From: Acidobacteriota bacterium
GTDB taxonomy: Bacteria; Acidobacteriota; Vicinamibacteria; Vicinamibacterales; CAVVIG01
DNA length: 64,000 nucleotides
Direction: 5' to 3'
Assembly: GCA_003222395.1 (NCBI GenBank)
Contig: QHWB01000031.1
Span: 312,501-376,500 of the forward strand
A model generated the notes under the pieces. The model was given only the letters and a program-made list of their open reading frames with translations, did no database searches and was not told the origin of the DNA. This document shows positions 29,863 through 38,935 of the stretch, in pieces. A program made the translations under genes and the position numbers. Numbering within the stretch: position 1 is the stretch's first letter; every line of letters starts with the position of its first letter.

Positions 29863-31911
29863 ATGCGTTCTGCTCATCGAATCATTGTCGTACTCGCCGT
29901 CCTCATCGCCGCCGGCATCGCCGTGCGGGCGCAGTCGCCGCGGCCGATGGGCATCGTCGATCTGCTGAACCTCCCGCGGCTCGGCGATCCCGAGATCTCG
30001 CCCGACGGCCGCACGGTGTTGTTCACCCGCGGGGACGCCGACTGGAAGGCCGATCGGCGCGTCACGCATGTTTGGCGCGTATCGACCGACGGCGGCCAGC
30101 CGCTGCAGCTGACGTTCGGTACCGAGAGCGAATCGTCGCCGCGCTGGGCGCCGGACGGCAAGACGATCGCGTTCACGGCCAAGCGGGGCGACAACGAGTT
30201 CGCACAGCTGTACCTCCTGCCGATCGACGGCGGCGAAGCGCGTCAGCTGACGACGCATGCGAGCGCCGTGTCGGACGTGCGGTGGTCCGGTGATGGAACG
30301 GCGCTGTACTTCTCGGCGCCGGAACCGAAGACCGCCGACGAACGCACGCGCGACAAAGCCAAAGACGACGCGTATTCGTACGACGAGAACTACAAGCAGA
30401 CGCAGATCTGGAAAGTGACGATTGCGACGAAGGAGGAATCGCGGATTACGGGCGGTGATTTTTCCGTCACCTCGTACGAGCTGTCCGACGACGGGAAGAA
30501 GATCGCGTATCACCGGGCGCCGACGCCGCTCCTCGGATCGTCGGCCGACGGCGAGGTGTGGATCGCGAACGCCGATGGATCGGGCGCAGTCCGCCTGACC
30601 AACAACGGCGTTCCCGAAACGAACGCACGCGTGTCGCCCGATGACTCGCGCGTGCTCTTCATCTCACAGGCCAACGCCCGCTTCGACACGTACTACAACG
30701 GCCGCCTGTTCGTCGTGCCCGCCGCCGGAGGTCCGGCCCGCGTCGTCGCCGGCGAAACGGAGTCCTTGGACGTCGACCGCGCGTCGTGGTCGAAGGACGG
30801 CAAGTCGATCTACTTCCTCGCGAACCTCGGCGTCCACGAAGAGATCTTCAGCGTCCCCGCGGAAGGAGGCAAACCGACACAGCTCACCGACGGCCGGCAA
30901 AACATCGGCGCGTGGTCGCTGGCGGGCGATCGGCTGGCCATGACCATCAGCGATTCGACGAGCGACGAGATCTGGACGATGCGCGTGGGCGACCAGAAGC
31001 CGTCACGGCTCACGCATGTGTTCGACTACGTGACACGCGACTTCAAGCTCGGAAAGCAGGAAGCCATTCAGTGGAAAGGCGCCGACGGCATGACCGTCGA
31101 AGGAGTCCTCACCTATCCGGTCGACTATCAGGCGGGACGCAGGTATCCGCTCGCGGTGATGACGCACGGCGGACCGCAGGCGGCCGACAAATACAGCCTC
31201 GGCAGCACCAACTACGAATTTCAGGTGCTGGCCGGCAAGGGCTACGCCACACTGCAGCCGAACTACCGGGGATCGACCGGCTACGGCGACGCCTTCCTGC
31301 GTGACATGGTCGGTCATTACTTTCAGAACGCGCATCTCGACGTGATGACGGGCGTCGACGAGGTGATCCGACGTGGCATCGCCGATCCGGACCGGATGGT
31401 GAAGATGGGGTGGAGCGGCGGCGGACACATGACGAACAAGATCATCACCTTCACGGATCGCTTCAAGGCGGCGTCGAGCGGCGCCGGCGCGGCCAACTGG
31501 ACGTCGATGTACGCGCAGAGCGACATCCGCTTCATGCGGACCCCGTGGTTCGGCGGCACGCCGTGGCAGAAGAACGCGCCGATCGAGGCCTACTGGAACA
31601 ACTCGCCGCTCAAGGACATCGCGAACGTGAAGACGCCGACGATCTTCTTCGTCGGCGAGCGCGATCCGCGCGTGCCGATGCCGCAGTCGATCGAGATGCA
31701 CCGCGCGCTGAAATCCAACGGCGTGCCGACGCATCTCTACGTCGCGCCGCGCGAGCCGCACGTGTGGGCCGAGCTGCGCCATCAGCTGTTCAAGCTGAAC
31801 ACCGAGATCGCGTGGTTCGAGCAGTACGCGACGAAGCGGCCGTTCACCCCCGAAAAAGCGCCGGCGGAGGAATCGAACAAGGACGGACGGCCGACGACCG
31901 ACCAGCCGTAG
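29863..31911 (+). CDS. S9 family peptidase (acylaminoacyl-peptidase/prolyl oligopeptidase-like)
   Basis: WD40-like TolB repeats, catalytic MGWSGGGHMT, GERDPRVPMPQSIEMHRAL, PREPHVWAEL. Confidence 0.92.
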   Translation: MRSAHRIIVVLAVLIAAGIAVRAQSPRPMGIVDLLNLPRLGDPEISPDGRTVLFTRGDADWKADRRVTHVWRVSTDGGQPLQLTFGTESESSPRWAPDGKTIAFTAKRGDNEFAQLYLLPIDGGEARQLTTHASAVSDVRWSGDGTALYFSAPEPKTADERTRDKAKDDAYSYDENYKQTQIWKVTIATKEESRITGGDFSVTSYELSDDGKKIAYHRAPTPLLGSSADGEVWIANADGSGAVRLTNNGVPETNARVSPDDSRVLFISQANARFDTYYNGRLFVVPAAGGPARVVAGETESLDVDRASWSKDGKSIYFLANLGVHEEIFSVPAEGGKPTQLTDGRQNIGAWSLAGDRLAMTISDSTSDEIWTMRVGDQKPSRLTHVFDYVTRDFKLGKQEAIQWKGADGMTVEGVLTYPVDYQAGRRYPLAVMTHGGPQAADKYSLGSTNYEFQVLAGKGYATLQPNYRGSTGYGDAFLRDMVGHYFQNAHLDVMTGVDEVIRRGIADPDRMVKMGWSGGGHMTNKIITFTDRFKAASSGAGAANWTSMYAQSDIRFMRTPWFGGTPWQKNAPIEAYWNNSPLKDIANVKTPTIFFVGERDPRVPMPQSIEMHRALKSNGVPTHLYVAPREPHVWAELRHQLFKLNTEIAWFEQYATKRPFTPEKAPAEESNKDGRPTTDQP

Positions 31912-31998
31912 GGGGGCGCGTGACGTTTGATGAGATAGGGGGGTCGCGAAGGCCGACGGAAACGGAGTAAGCTCGGGAAGTTTCGCATCGTTCGATCG

Positions 31999-32649
31999 AT
32001 GTCGCAGATCTTTCATCGAAGCGCGAACACGATCGCGCGGGTCAGCATTTTCGGAGCCGTCTTCTTCATCGCGGCGCTCCTCGGACTCTTCGACGAAGTG
32101 AATCGATCGCCGTGGGTGACGCAGGCGCGCACCGCGCGCGAGCAGCCGATTCAGTTCAGCCACGAGCGCCACGTCGCCGGCAACGGCATCGATTGCCGCT
32201 ACTGCCACACCTCGGTCGAGGAGTCGTCGTTCGCCGGCATCCCGCCGACGAAGACGTGCATGAACTGCCACTCGCAAATCTTCGCGAACAGTCCGTTCCT
32301 CGAACCGGTGCGCGAGAGCTTCCGCAGCGGGCGATCGATCGAGTGGACGCGCGTGCACGACCTGCCCGACTTCGTCTACTTCAACCACAGCATCCACGTG
32401 CACAAAGGCATCGGCTGCACGACCTGCCACGGCCAGGTGGACCGCATGCCGCTCATGTGGCAGGAGAACTCGCTCCAGATGGAATGGTGCCTCGACTGCC
32501 ATCGCAATCCGGAACGCTACGTGCGCCCGCGCGCCGCGGTCTTCCGCGTCGATTACGCGGCGCCGGCCAATCAGCTCGAGCTCGGACGGACGCTGGTCGC
32601 TGAGTACCAAATCCAGAAGCTGACGAGCTGCTCGACGTGCCATCGATGA
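31999..32649 (+). CDS. actA: Alternative complex III subunit ActA (pentaheme cytochrome c)
   Basis: Five CxxCH: CRYCH, CMNCH, CTTCH, CLDCH, CSTCH. Confidence 0.92.
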   Translation: MSQIFHRSANTIARVSIFGAVFFIAALLGLFDEVNRSPWVTQARTAREQPIQFSHERHVAGNGIDCRYCHTSVEESSFAGIPPTKTCMNCHSQIFANSPFLEPVRESFRSGRSIEWTRVHDLPDFVYFNHSIHVHKGIGCTTCHGQVDRMPLMWQENSLQMEWCLDCHRNPERYVRPRAAVFRVDYAAPANQLELGRTLVAEYQIQKLTSCSTCHR

Positions 32650-35600
32650 GCGCTGACACTCCTCGGGACTCGGGATTCGGGATTCGGGATTCGCTCAAGA
32701 TTCGGGATTCGGGATTGGGGATTCGGGATTCGTTGGGGATTCGCGACGCGCAATCCAGCAATCGAGGCTTGCCCCGCGAATCCCGAGTCCCCAATCCCGA
32801 ATCCCGCAATCGAGACCTGCCCGACGAATCACGAATCCCAAATCCCGAATCCCGACACGGATCGTTCTGGAGAACGCTCGACGAACGCGCGAGCGATCCG
32901 GCATTTCAGCAGCGGCTTTACCGCGAGTTCCCGTCGCAGATCGAGGCGATCGCCGATCCGGTCGAACGCAGAACGTTTCTCAAGTTGATGGGCGCGTCGC
33001 TCGCGCTGGCCGGCGTGACCGCGTGCACGCGGCAGCCGGCAGAGACGATCGTTCCCTACGTTCGGCAGCCCGAGGAGTTGATCCCCGGGCGGCCGCTGTT
33101 CTTCGCGACCGCGATGCCGCTGGGCGGCGTCGCGACGGGCCTGCTCGTCGAGAGCCACGAAGGGCGGCCGACGAAGGTCGAAGGCAATCCGCTGCACCCC
33201 GGAAGCCTCGGCGCGACGGACGTGTACGCGCAGGCGGCGATTCTCGGCCTCTACGATCCGGATCGATCGCAGACGCTCACCAACCTCGGCGAGATTCGCC
33301 CGTGGGCCGCGTTCCTCGGCGCGATCCGCGCGGCGTTGACGGCGCAGGCGCCGCTCAGAGGATCCGGGCTGCGAATCCTCACGGAATCGGTGAACTCACC
33401 GACGCTCGCCGCGCAGATCCGCGATCTGCTCGCCCGCTTCCCGTCGGCGAAATGGCATCAGTGGGATCCGGCGAGCGCCGACAGCGCGCGCGCCGGCGCG
33501 AAGCTCGCATTCAACGAGTACGTCGACGCGCAGTACCGCCTCGACCAGGCCGACGTGATCGTCGCGCTCGACGCCGATTTCCTCGGCTGCGGCCGCGGCA
33601 GCCTCCGCTACGCACGCGATTTCGCCGCGCGCCGCAACCCCGAGCAGCCCGAGCGCATGAATCGTCTCTACGCGGTCGAGACGATGCCGACATCCACTGG
33701 CGCTCGCGCGGATCATCGTCTGCCGCTCAAGCCGAGCGAGATCGCGCGCGTGGCCCTCGCTATCGCCGGGGCCGTGGGGGCTGGCGGGGCGGGAGAGGGA
33801 AATGTAGCGCAGCCGCCTTCGCAAGGCTTCGGCGCGCCTGCTGTCCAGAAATGGATCGACGCGGTCGCGAAAGATCTGCGCGATCACCGCGGCCGGTCAG
33901 TCGTGATCGCCGGCGACTCGCAACCCGCGGTGGTCCACGCGCTCGCGCACGCGATGAACGGCGCGCTCGGCAACGCCGGCCGCACGGTCGTCTATATGCA
34001 AACCGCCGAAGCCGAGCCGGTCGACCAGCTCGCGTCGATCCGCGATCTCGTCGCCGACATGAACGCCGGCAAGGTGGATCTGCTCGTCATTATCGGCGGC
34101 AATCCGGTGTACACGGCGCCCGTCGATCTCGCCTTTGCGAGCGCGATGGGCAAGGTGCAGCTTCGCGCGCATCTGAGCCTGTACGACGACGAGACGTCTG
34201 AGCTGTGCCACTGGCAGATTCCTGAAGCGCATTTCCTGGAGGCGTGGAGCGACGCGCGCGCGTACGACGGCACAGCGTCGATCGTCCAGCCGCTGATCGC
34301 CCCGCTCTACGGCGGCAAGAGCGCGCACGAAGTGCTCGCCGCGATGAGCGACCGGCCGGAGCGGTCGGGCTACGACCTCGTTCGCGAGCTCTGGAAGGTC
34401 GATCCCAAAGACGATTCCGCGTGGCGCCGCTGGCTGCACGACGGCGTGATTCCGGACACGGCGTTCGCGCCAAGGAACGTCAGCGTGACGCCGTCGCGTC
34501 CAGCCCCCAGCCCCCAGCCCCCAGCCGAAGGATTCGAAATTTCGTTCCGAAACGATCCGTCGATCCTCGACGGCCGCTTCGCGAACAACGGCTGGCTGCA
34601 GGAGCTGCCGAAGCCGATCACGAAGCTGACCTGGGACAACGCGGTCATCATCAGTCCTGCGACGGCGGCGAAGATCAGCGGACACCAGGCTCCGGCCTTC
34701 ACGGGCGGCGAGCACGGACAGGTCGTCAGCGACGTGCTCGAGGTCCGCTACGGCGGCCGGACGGTGCGCGGACCGATGTTCGCCGTCGCCGGCCACGCCG
34801 ACGACTGCGCGACTCTATTTACAGGCTACGGCCGGACGCGCGCCGGCCGCATCGGCACGGGCGCCGGCTTCAACGCCAACGCGCTGCGCACCGCCGACGC
34901 GCGTCTGTTCGCCGGCGGCGCCGAGCTGGCGCGGACGGGCGACACGTTTTCGCTCGCGTGCACGCAGTATCACCACCTGATGGAAGGGCGCGATCTGATT
35001 CGCGCGGTCACGCGTGACGAGTACGCGCGCGATCCCAGGTCGATCCGCGAGCACCCTGGAATAGAAGCCACTCCGCCGCGAACCATCACGCTGTATCCGG
35101 ATTACCGGTACGAAGGCTACAAGTGGGGCATGGCCATCGACGTCAACGCCTGCATCGGCTGCAACGCGTGCGTCGTCGGCTGCCAGGCCGAGAACAACAT
35201 CGCGGTGGTCGGCAAGGATCAGGTGCTGCGCGGGCGCGAGATGCACTGGCTGCGCGTCGACACGTACTACCGCGGGCCGGCCGACAATCCCGAGACCTAC
35301 TTCCAGCCGGTGCCGTGCATGCAGTGCGAGAACGCGCCGTGCGAAGTCGTGTGCCCCGTCGGGGCGACCGTGCACAGCCATGAAGGGCTGAACGACATGG
35401 TCTACAACCGGTGCGTCGGCACGCGGTACTGTTCGAACAACTGTCCGTACAAAGTGCGCCGGTTCAATTTCCTGCTCTATCAGGACTGGGACACGCCGAG
35501 TCTGAAGCTCGGACGCAATCCTGACGTCAGCGTCCGGAGCCGCGGCGTCATGGAGAAGTGCACGTACTGCGTGCAGCGGATCAACGCCGCGAAGATCGAA

Positions 35601-35828
35601 TCGGAGAAACAGGATCGCCGCATCGCGGACGGCGAGATCCAGACCGCGTGTCAGCAGGCGTGTCCCGCCAACGCGATTGTGTTCGGCGATCTCAACGATC
35701 CGAACAGCCGCGTCGCGAAGCTGCAGCGACAGGAGCGCAACTACGCGCTGCTCGGCGAGCTGAACACGCGTCCGCGCACGACGTATCTCGGCGCCGTGAG
35801 GAATGTGAATCCGGAGTTGGAGAGCTGA
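32646..35828 (+). CDS. actB: Alternative complex III subunit ActB (molybdopterin oxidoreductase-like plus 4Fe-4S domain)
   Basis: Tat-like RRTFLKLMGASLALAG, TRQPAETIVPYVRQPEELIPG; CIGCNACVVGCQAENNI ferredoxin cluster motifs; ATGA overlap with actA. Confidence 0.92.
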   Translation: MSADTPRDSGFGIRDSLKIRDSGLGIRDSLGIRDAQSSNRGLPRESRVPNPESRNRDLPDESRIPNPESRHGSFWRTLDERASDPAFQQRLYREFPSQIEAIADPVERRTFLKLMGASLALAGVTACTRQPAETIVPYVRQPEELIPGRPLFFATAMPLGGVATGLLVESHEGRPTKVEGNPLHPGSLGATDVYAQAAILGLYDPDRSQTLTNLGEIRPWAAFLGAIRAALTAQAPLRGSGLRILTESVNSPTLAAQIRDLLARFPSAKWHQWDPASADSARAGAKLAFNEYVDAQYRLDQADVIVALDADFLGCGRGSLRYARDFAARRNPEQPERMNRLYAVETMPTSTGARADHRLPLKPSEIARVALAIAGAVGAGGAGEGNVAQPPSQGFGAPAVQKWIDAVAKDLRDHRGRSVVIAGDSQPAVVHALAHAMNGALGNAGRTVVYMQTAEAEPVDQLASIRDLVADMNAGKVDLLVIIGGNPVYTAPVDLAFASAMGKVQLRAHLSLYDDETSELCHWQIPEAHFLEAWSDARAYDGTASIVQPLIAPLYGGKSAHEVLAAMSDRPERSGYDLVRELWKVDPKDDSAWRRWLHDGVIPDTAFAPRNVSVTPSRPAPSPQPPAEGFEISFRNDPSILDGRFANNGWLQELPKPITKLTWDNAVIISPATAAKISGHQAPAFTGGEHGQVVSDVLEVRYGGRTVRGPMFAVAGHADDCATLFTGYGRTRAGRIGTGAGFNANALRTADARLFAGGAELARTGDTFSLACTQYHHLMEGRDLIRAVTRDEYARDPRSIREHPGIEATPPRTITLYPDYRYEGYKWGMAIDVNACIGCNACVVGCQAENNIAVVGKDQVLRGREMHWLRVDTYYRGPADNPETYFQPVPCMQCENAPCEVVCPVGATVHSHEGLNDMVYNRCVGTRYCSNNCPYKVRRFNFLLYQDWDTPSLKLGRNPDVSVRSRGVMEKCTYCVQRINAAKIESEKQDRRIADGEIQTACQQACPANAIVFGDLNDPNSRVAKLQRQERNYALLGELNTRPRTTYLGAVRNVNPELES
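32662..32858. repeat. GGGATTC heptamer inverted repeat within actB N-terminus
   Basis: (GGGATTC)n at 32670-32740 and (GAATCCC)n at 32777-32855. Confidence 0.95.
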
Positions 35829-35864
35829 CGGTACAGGGAATGCCAAGCGCACAGCCGAAGATCA

Positions 35865-36089
35865 ACCACAGAGACACCGAGACGCGGAGCGCCTCGATTC
35901 GACGGGATGGCCGGCGTAGCCGGCCATCGTGCGGACCGACGCCGCCGCTTCGCGGCGCCCGTCGAATCGATCGGCGTTCACCGGCTGTGCGCTCCGCATC
36001 TGCCGATGCCAATGTCATGATGCCGCCCCGCGAGCGAATGCTGCTGCTGCGCGCTCGAGTTTCTCCGTGTCTCTGTGTCTCTGTGGTTG
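35865..36089. repeat. CACAGAGA-armed three-way-junction element, copy 2
   Basis: 16-bp perfect terminal inverted repeat (TCAACCACAGAGACAC, 35863-35878 / 36076-36091); outer stem 35894-35906/35958-35970; inner hairpins 35907-35927 and 35943-35957. Confidence 0.85.
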
Positions 36090-36132
36090 ATTCGTCTCCG
36101 TGTCCTGCCGCCAACTCCGTGTCGTCACGTAC

Positions 36133-37551
36133 ATGGATCCACTGAACCCGCTCGCCCCGCCGTCCGAAGGTCCCGAGGCCATCCACAAGGTCCCGGCCAC
36201 GCCGCCCGTGATCGCGCCGGGGCACACGTTCGGGACGGTCACCGACAAGATCAGCTCGATCGTCCTCACGCGGAAGACGCCGCTCGGCTGGTGGCTCGGA
36301 TTCGGCCTCGCCTCGATGTTCACGTTCCTGCTCATGATGTCGCTGACCTATCTCGTCGTGAAGGGCATCGGCATCTGGGGCAACAACATCCCTGTCGGCT
36401 GGGCGTTCGACATCACGAACTTCGTGTGGTGGATCGGCATCGGCCACGCCGGCACGCTGATCTCCGCGATTCTGCTGCTGCTCAAGCAGACGTGGCGGAC
36501 GTCGATCAATCGGTTCGCCGAAGCGATGACGCTCTTCGCGGTGGCGTGCGCCGGCATCTTCCCGCTCTTCCACACGGGACGGCCGTGGCTCGCGTACTGG
36601 CTGATCCCGTATCCGAACACCATGAACGTCTGGCCGCAGTTCCGGAGCCCGTTGATCTGGGACGTGTTCGCCGTGTCGACCTATGCGACGGTGTCGGCGC
36701 TGTTCTGGTTCGTGGGACTCATCCCCGATCTCGCGACGCTTCGCGACCGATCGCAATCGAGAGCCGGGCGCGTCATCTACGGCATGCTCGCCATGGGTTG
36801 GCGCGGCTCGTCGCACCACTGGCACCGCTACGAGACGGCGTATCTGCTGCTCGCGGGCCTCGCGACGCCGCTCGTCGTCTCGGTCCACACGGTGGTGAGC
36901 TTCGACTTCGCGATCTCGATCCTGCCCGGCTGGCACACGACGATCTTCCCGCCTTACTTCGTCGCCGGCGCCATCTACTCCGGCTTCGCGATGGTGCTGA
37001 CGCTGGCGATTCCGATCCGCGCGGTGTACGGGCTCGAGGACTTCATCACCATGCGCCACATCCAGAACATGGCGAAGGTGATGCTCGTCACCGGGCTGAT
37101 CGTCGCGTACGGCTACGGCGTCGAGGCATTCATGGCCTGGTACAGCGCCGACAAATTCGAATCGTTCGTGCCGCTCAACCGCTTCACCGGTCCGTACTGG
37201 CCATTCTATTGGGGACTGCTGGCGTGCAACATCGTGCTCGTGCAGTCGCTGTGGATCAGGCGCGTCCGCACGAACGTGGTCGTGCTGTTCATCATCGCGC
37301 TGATCGTCAACGTCGGCATGTGGCTGGAGCGCTTCATCATCATCGTCACGAGCCTGCACCGTGACTTCGCGCCCTCGTCGTGGGGCATGTTCAACGCGAC
37401 GTTCTGGGACTGGTCGACCTACTTCGGCACTATCGGGTTGTTCCTCGCGCTGCTGTTCCTGTTCCTGCGCTTCCTGCCGATGATTTCGATCGCCGAGATG
37501 CGCGCGATCCTGCCCGAAGCGCGGCTCGACGACGACATTCGGGTGATTTGA
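36133..37551 (+). CDS. actC: Alternative complex III subunit ActC (NrfD/PsrC-like membrane protein)
   Basis: MDPLNPLAPPSEGPEAIHKV...; multi-TM NrfD-like core. Confidence 0.92.
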   Translation: MDPLNPLAPPSEGPEAIHKVPATPPVIAPGHTFGTVTDKISSIVLTRKTPLGWWLGFGLASMFTFLLMMSLTYLVVKGIGIWGNNIPVGWAFDITNFVWWIGIGHAGTLISAILLLLKQTWRTSINRFAEAMTLFAVACAGIFPLFHTGRPWLAYWLIPYPNTMNVWPQFRSPLIWDVFAVSTYATVSALFWFVGLIPDLATLRDRSQSRAGRVIYGMLAMGWRGSSHHWHRYETAYLLLAGLATPLVVSVHTVVSFDFAISILPGWHTTIFPPYFVAGAIYSGFAMVLTLAIPIRAVYGLEDFITMRHIQNMAKVMLVTGLIVAYGYGVEAFMAWYSADKFESFVPLNRFTGPYWPFYWGLLACNIVLVQSLWIRRVRTNVVVLFIIALIVNVGMWLERFIIIVTSLHRDFAPSSWGMFNATFWDWSTYFGTIGLFLALLFLFLRFLPMISIAEMRAILPEARLDDDIRVI

Positions 37552-38090
37552 TGGCGACACGCTCTTCGATTTACGGATTGATGGCGGAGTTCGACGATCC
37601 GGCCGCGCTCGTCACGGCGGCGCAGCGCGCGCGCCAGGACGGCTACAGCTGCATGGACGGGTATGCGCCATACCCGATCGAGGAGCTGCACCACGCGCTC
37701 GGTTCGCCCACGACGCGGCTGCCGCTCGTCGTGCTCATCGGCGGCCTGCTCGGCTGCGGCGGCGGCTACGCAATGCAGTATTGGATGTCGGCAGTCGCGT
37801 ACCCGCTGAACATCGGCGGCAAGCCGTTACACAGCTGGCCGGCGTTCATTCCGGTGACGTTCGAGTGCACGATTCTCGCGGCCGCGCTCTCGGCCGTGCT
37901 CGGCATGCTCGCGCTGAACGGCCTGCCGCAGCCGTATCACCCGGTCTTCAACGTGCCGCGATTCGCGCTGGCGAGCCGCAATAGGTTCTTCCTGTGCATC
38001 GAGGCCGCCGATCCGAAGTTCGATCTCGAGCAGACACGAAGATTCCTCGAGACGTTGAATCCGCGCGAGGTGTCGACTGTCGCTGATTGA
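37551..38090 (+). CDS. actD: Alternative complex III subunit ActD (DUF3341-type)
   Basis: SSIYGLMAEFDDPAALVTAAQRARQDGYSCMDGYAPYPIEEL. Confidence 0.92.
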   Translation: MATRSSIYGLMAEFDDPAALVTAAQRARQDGYSCMDGYAPYPIEELHHALGSPTTRLPLVVLIGGLLGCGGGYAMQYWMSAVAYPLNIGGKPLHSWPAFIPVTFECTILAAALSAVLGMLALNGLPQPYHPVFNVPRFALASRNRFFLCIEAADPKFDLEQTRRFLETLNPREVSTVAD

Positions 38091-38130
38091 GATTGGGAGG
38101 ACACAGAGCTTGGAAGAGACACAGACCAAA

Positions 38131-38288
38131 TCAACCACAGAGATGCGGAGACCCAGAGACGGCGAATCGAAGTCGACGAGCGCAGTCTGGGAACGCCGAG
38201 CGGTTCGGCGGCGTCGCGAAGCGACTTGCCGGCCTGCGCAGCAGGCCGGCCGCCGAACCGCCCTCTGCACGACTGTGTCTCTGTGGTT
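38131..38288. repeat. CACAGAGA-armed three-way-junction element, copy 3
   Basis: Outer stem 38200-38212/38249-38261; hairpins GTCGC-GAA-GCGAC (38213-38225) and GCCGGCCTGC-GCA-GCAGGCCGGC (38228-38250); arms AACCACAGAGA/TCTCTGTGGTT. Confidence 0.85.
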
Positions 38289-38838
38289 TGCCTGTCTCTG
38301 TGTTCTCTGCCCTCTCTGTGTCCTCGGCTGCCGCCAGGACATGCACGATCAACCGAAGTTCGTCCCGCTCCGTCAATCGACCTTCTTCTCCGATTCGCGA
38401 TCGGCGCGGCCGCTCGTCGCCGGCACCGTGGCGCGCGGTCAGCTTCGCGACGACGTGTTGCTCTACACGGGGAAGGCGAACGGGAAGGATGCGGACATGT
38501 TTCCGTTTCTGATCGACGGCAAGGTCATGTCGCGCGGCCAGGAGCGGTTCGACATTTACTGCTCGCCGTGCCACGGCCGCACCGGGCAGGGAGACGGGAT
38601 GATCGTGCGCCGCGGGTACCGTCGGCCGCCGACCTACCATCAGGACCGCCTCCGTGATGCGCCGGTCGGCCACTTCTTCGACGTGATCACCAACGGCTTC
38701 GGCGCGATGCCCGACTACGCGGCGCAAATCAGGCCGGACGATCGCTGGGCCATCATCGCCTACGTGCGCGCTCTGCAGCTGAGCGAGCACGCGACCATCA
38801 ATGATGTTCCACCAACCGACAGAGACAAGCTTCGGTGA
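38275..38838 (+). CDS. actE: Alternative complex III subunit ActE (lipoprotein monoheme cytochrome c); start uncertain
   Basis: Lipobox CPLCVLGCRQDMHDQPKFVPL; heme site CSPCHG; in-frame GTG at 38275, open frame extends to 38110. Confidence 0.85.
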   Translation: MSLWFACLCVLCPLCVLGCRQDMHDQPKFVPLRQSTFFSDSRSARPLVAGTVARGQLRDDVLLYTGKANGKDADMFPFLIDGKVMSRGQERFDIYCSPCHGRTGQGDGMIVRRGYRRPPTYHQDRLRDAPVGHFFDVITNGFGAMPDYAAQIRPDDRWAIIAYVRALQLSEHATINDVPPTDRDKLR

Positions 38839-38935
38839 TGTTCTGTTCCAGACGAGAGCGAACGGCGAGCGGGGGCAGCTCTGAGCCCGACGGTACAGGG
38901 GCCCCACGCGCGTGAAGATGACCCCCGCGAGATGG
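38836..38935. repeat. Dispersed intergenic element, partial copy C
   Basis: gttctgttccagac...gcgagcgggggcagctctgagcc...ggggccccacgcgcgtgaag; shares modules with 57262-57430 and 61090-61170. Confidence 0.5.

Noticed and set aside
35863-38288. CACAGAGA elements as classical IS/MITE with known transposase ends
   Set aside because: Inverted arms are short-period repeats and no target-site duplication could be defined by eye, so I list them as structured repeats rather than assigning them to an IS family.
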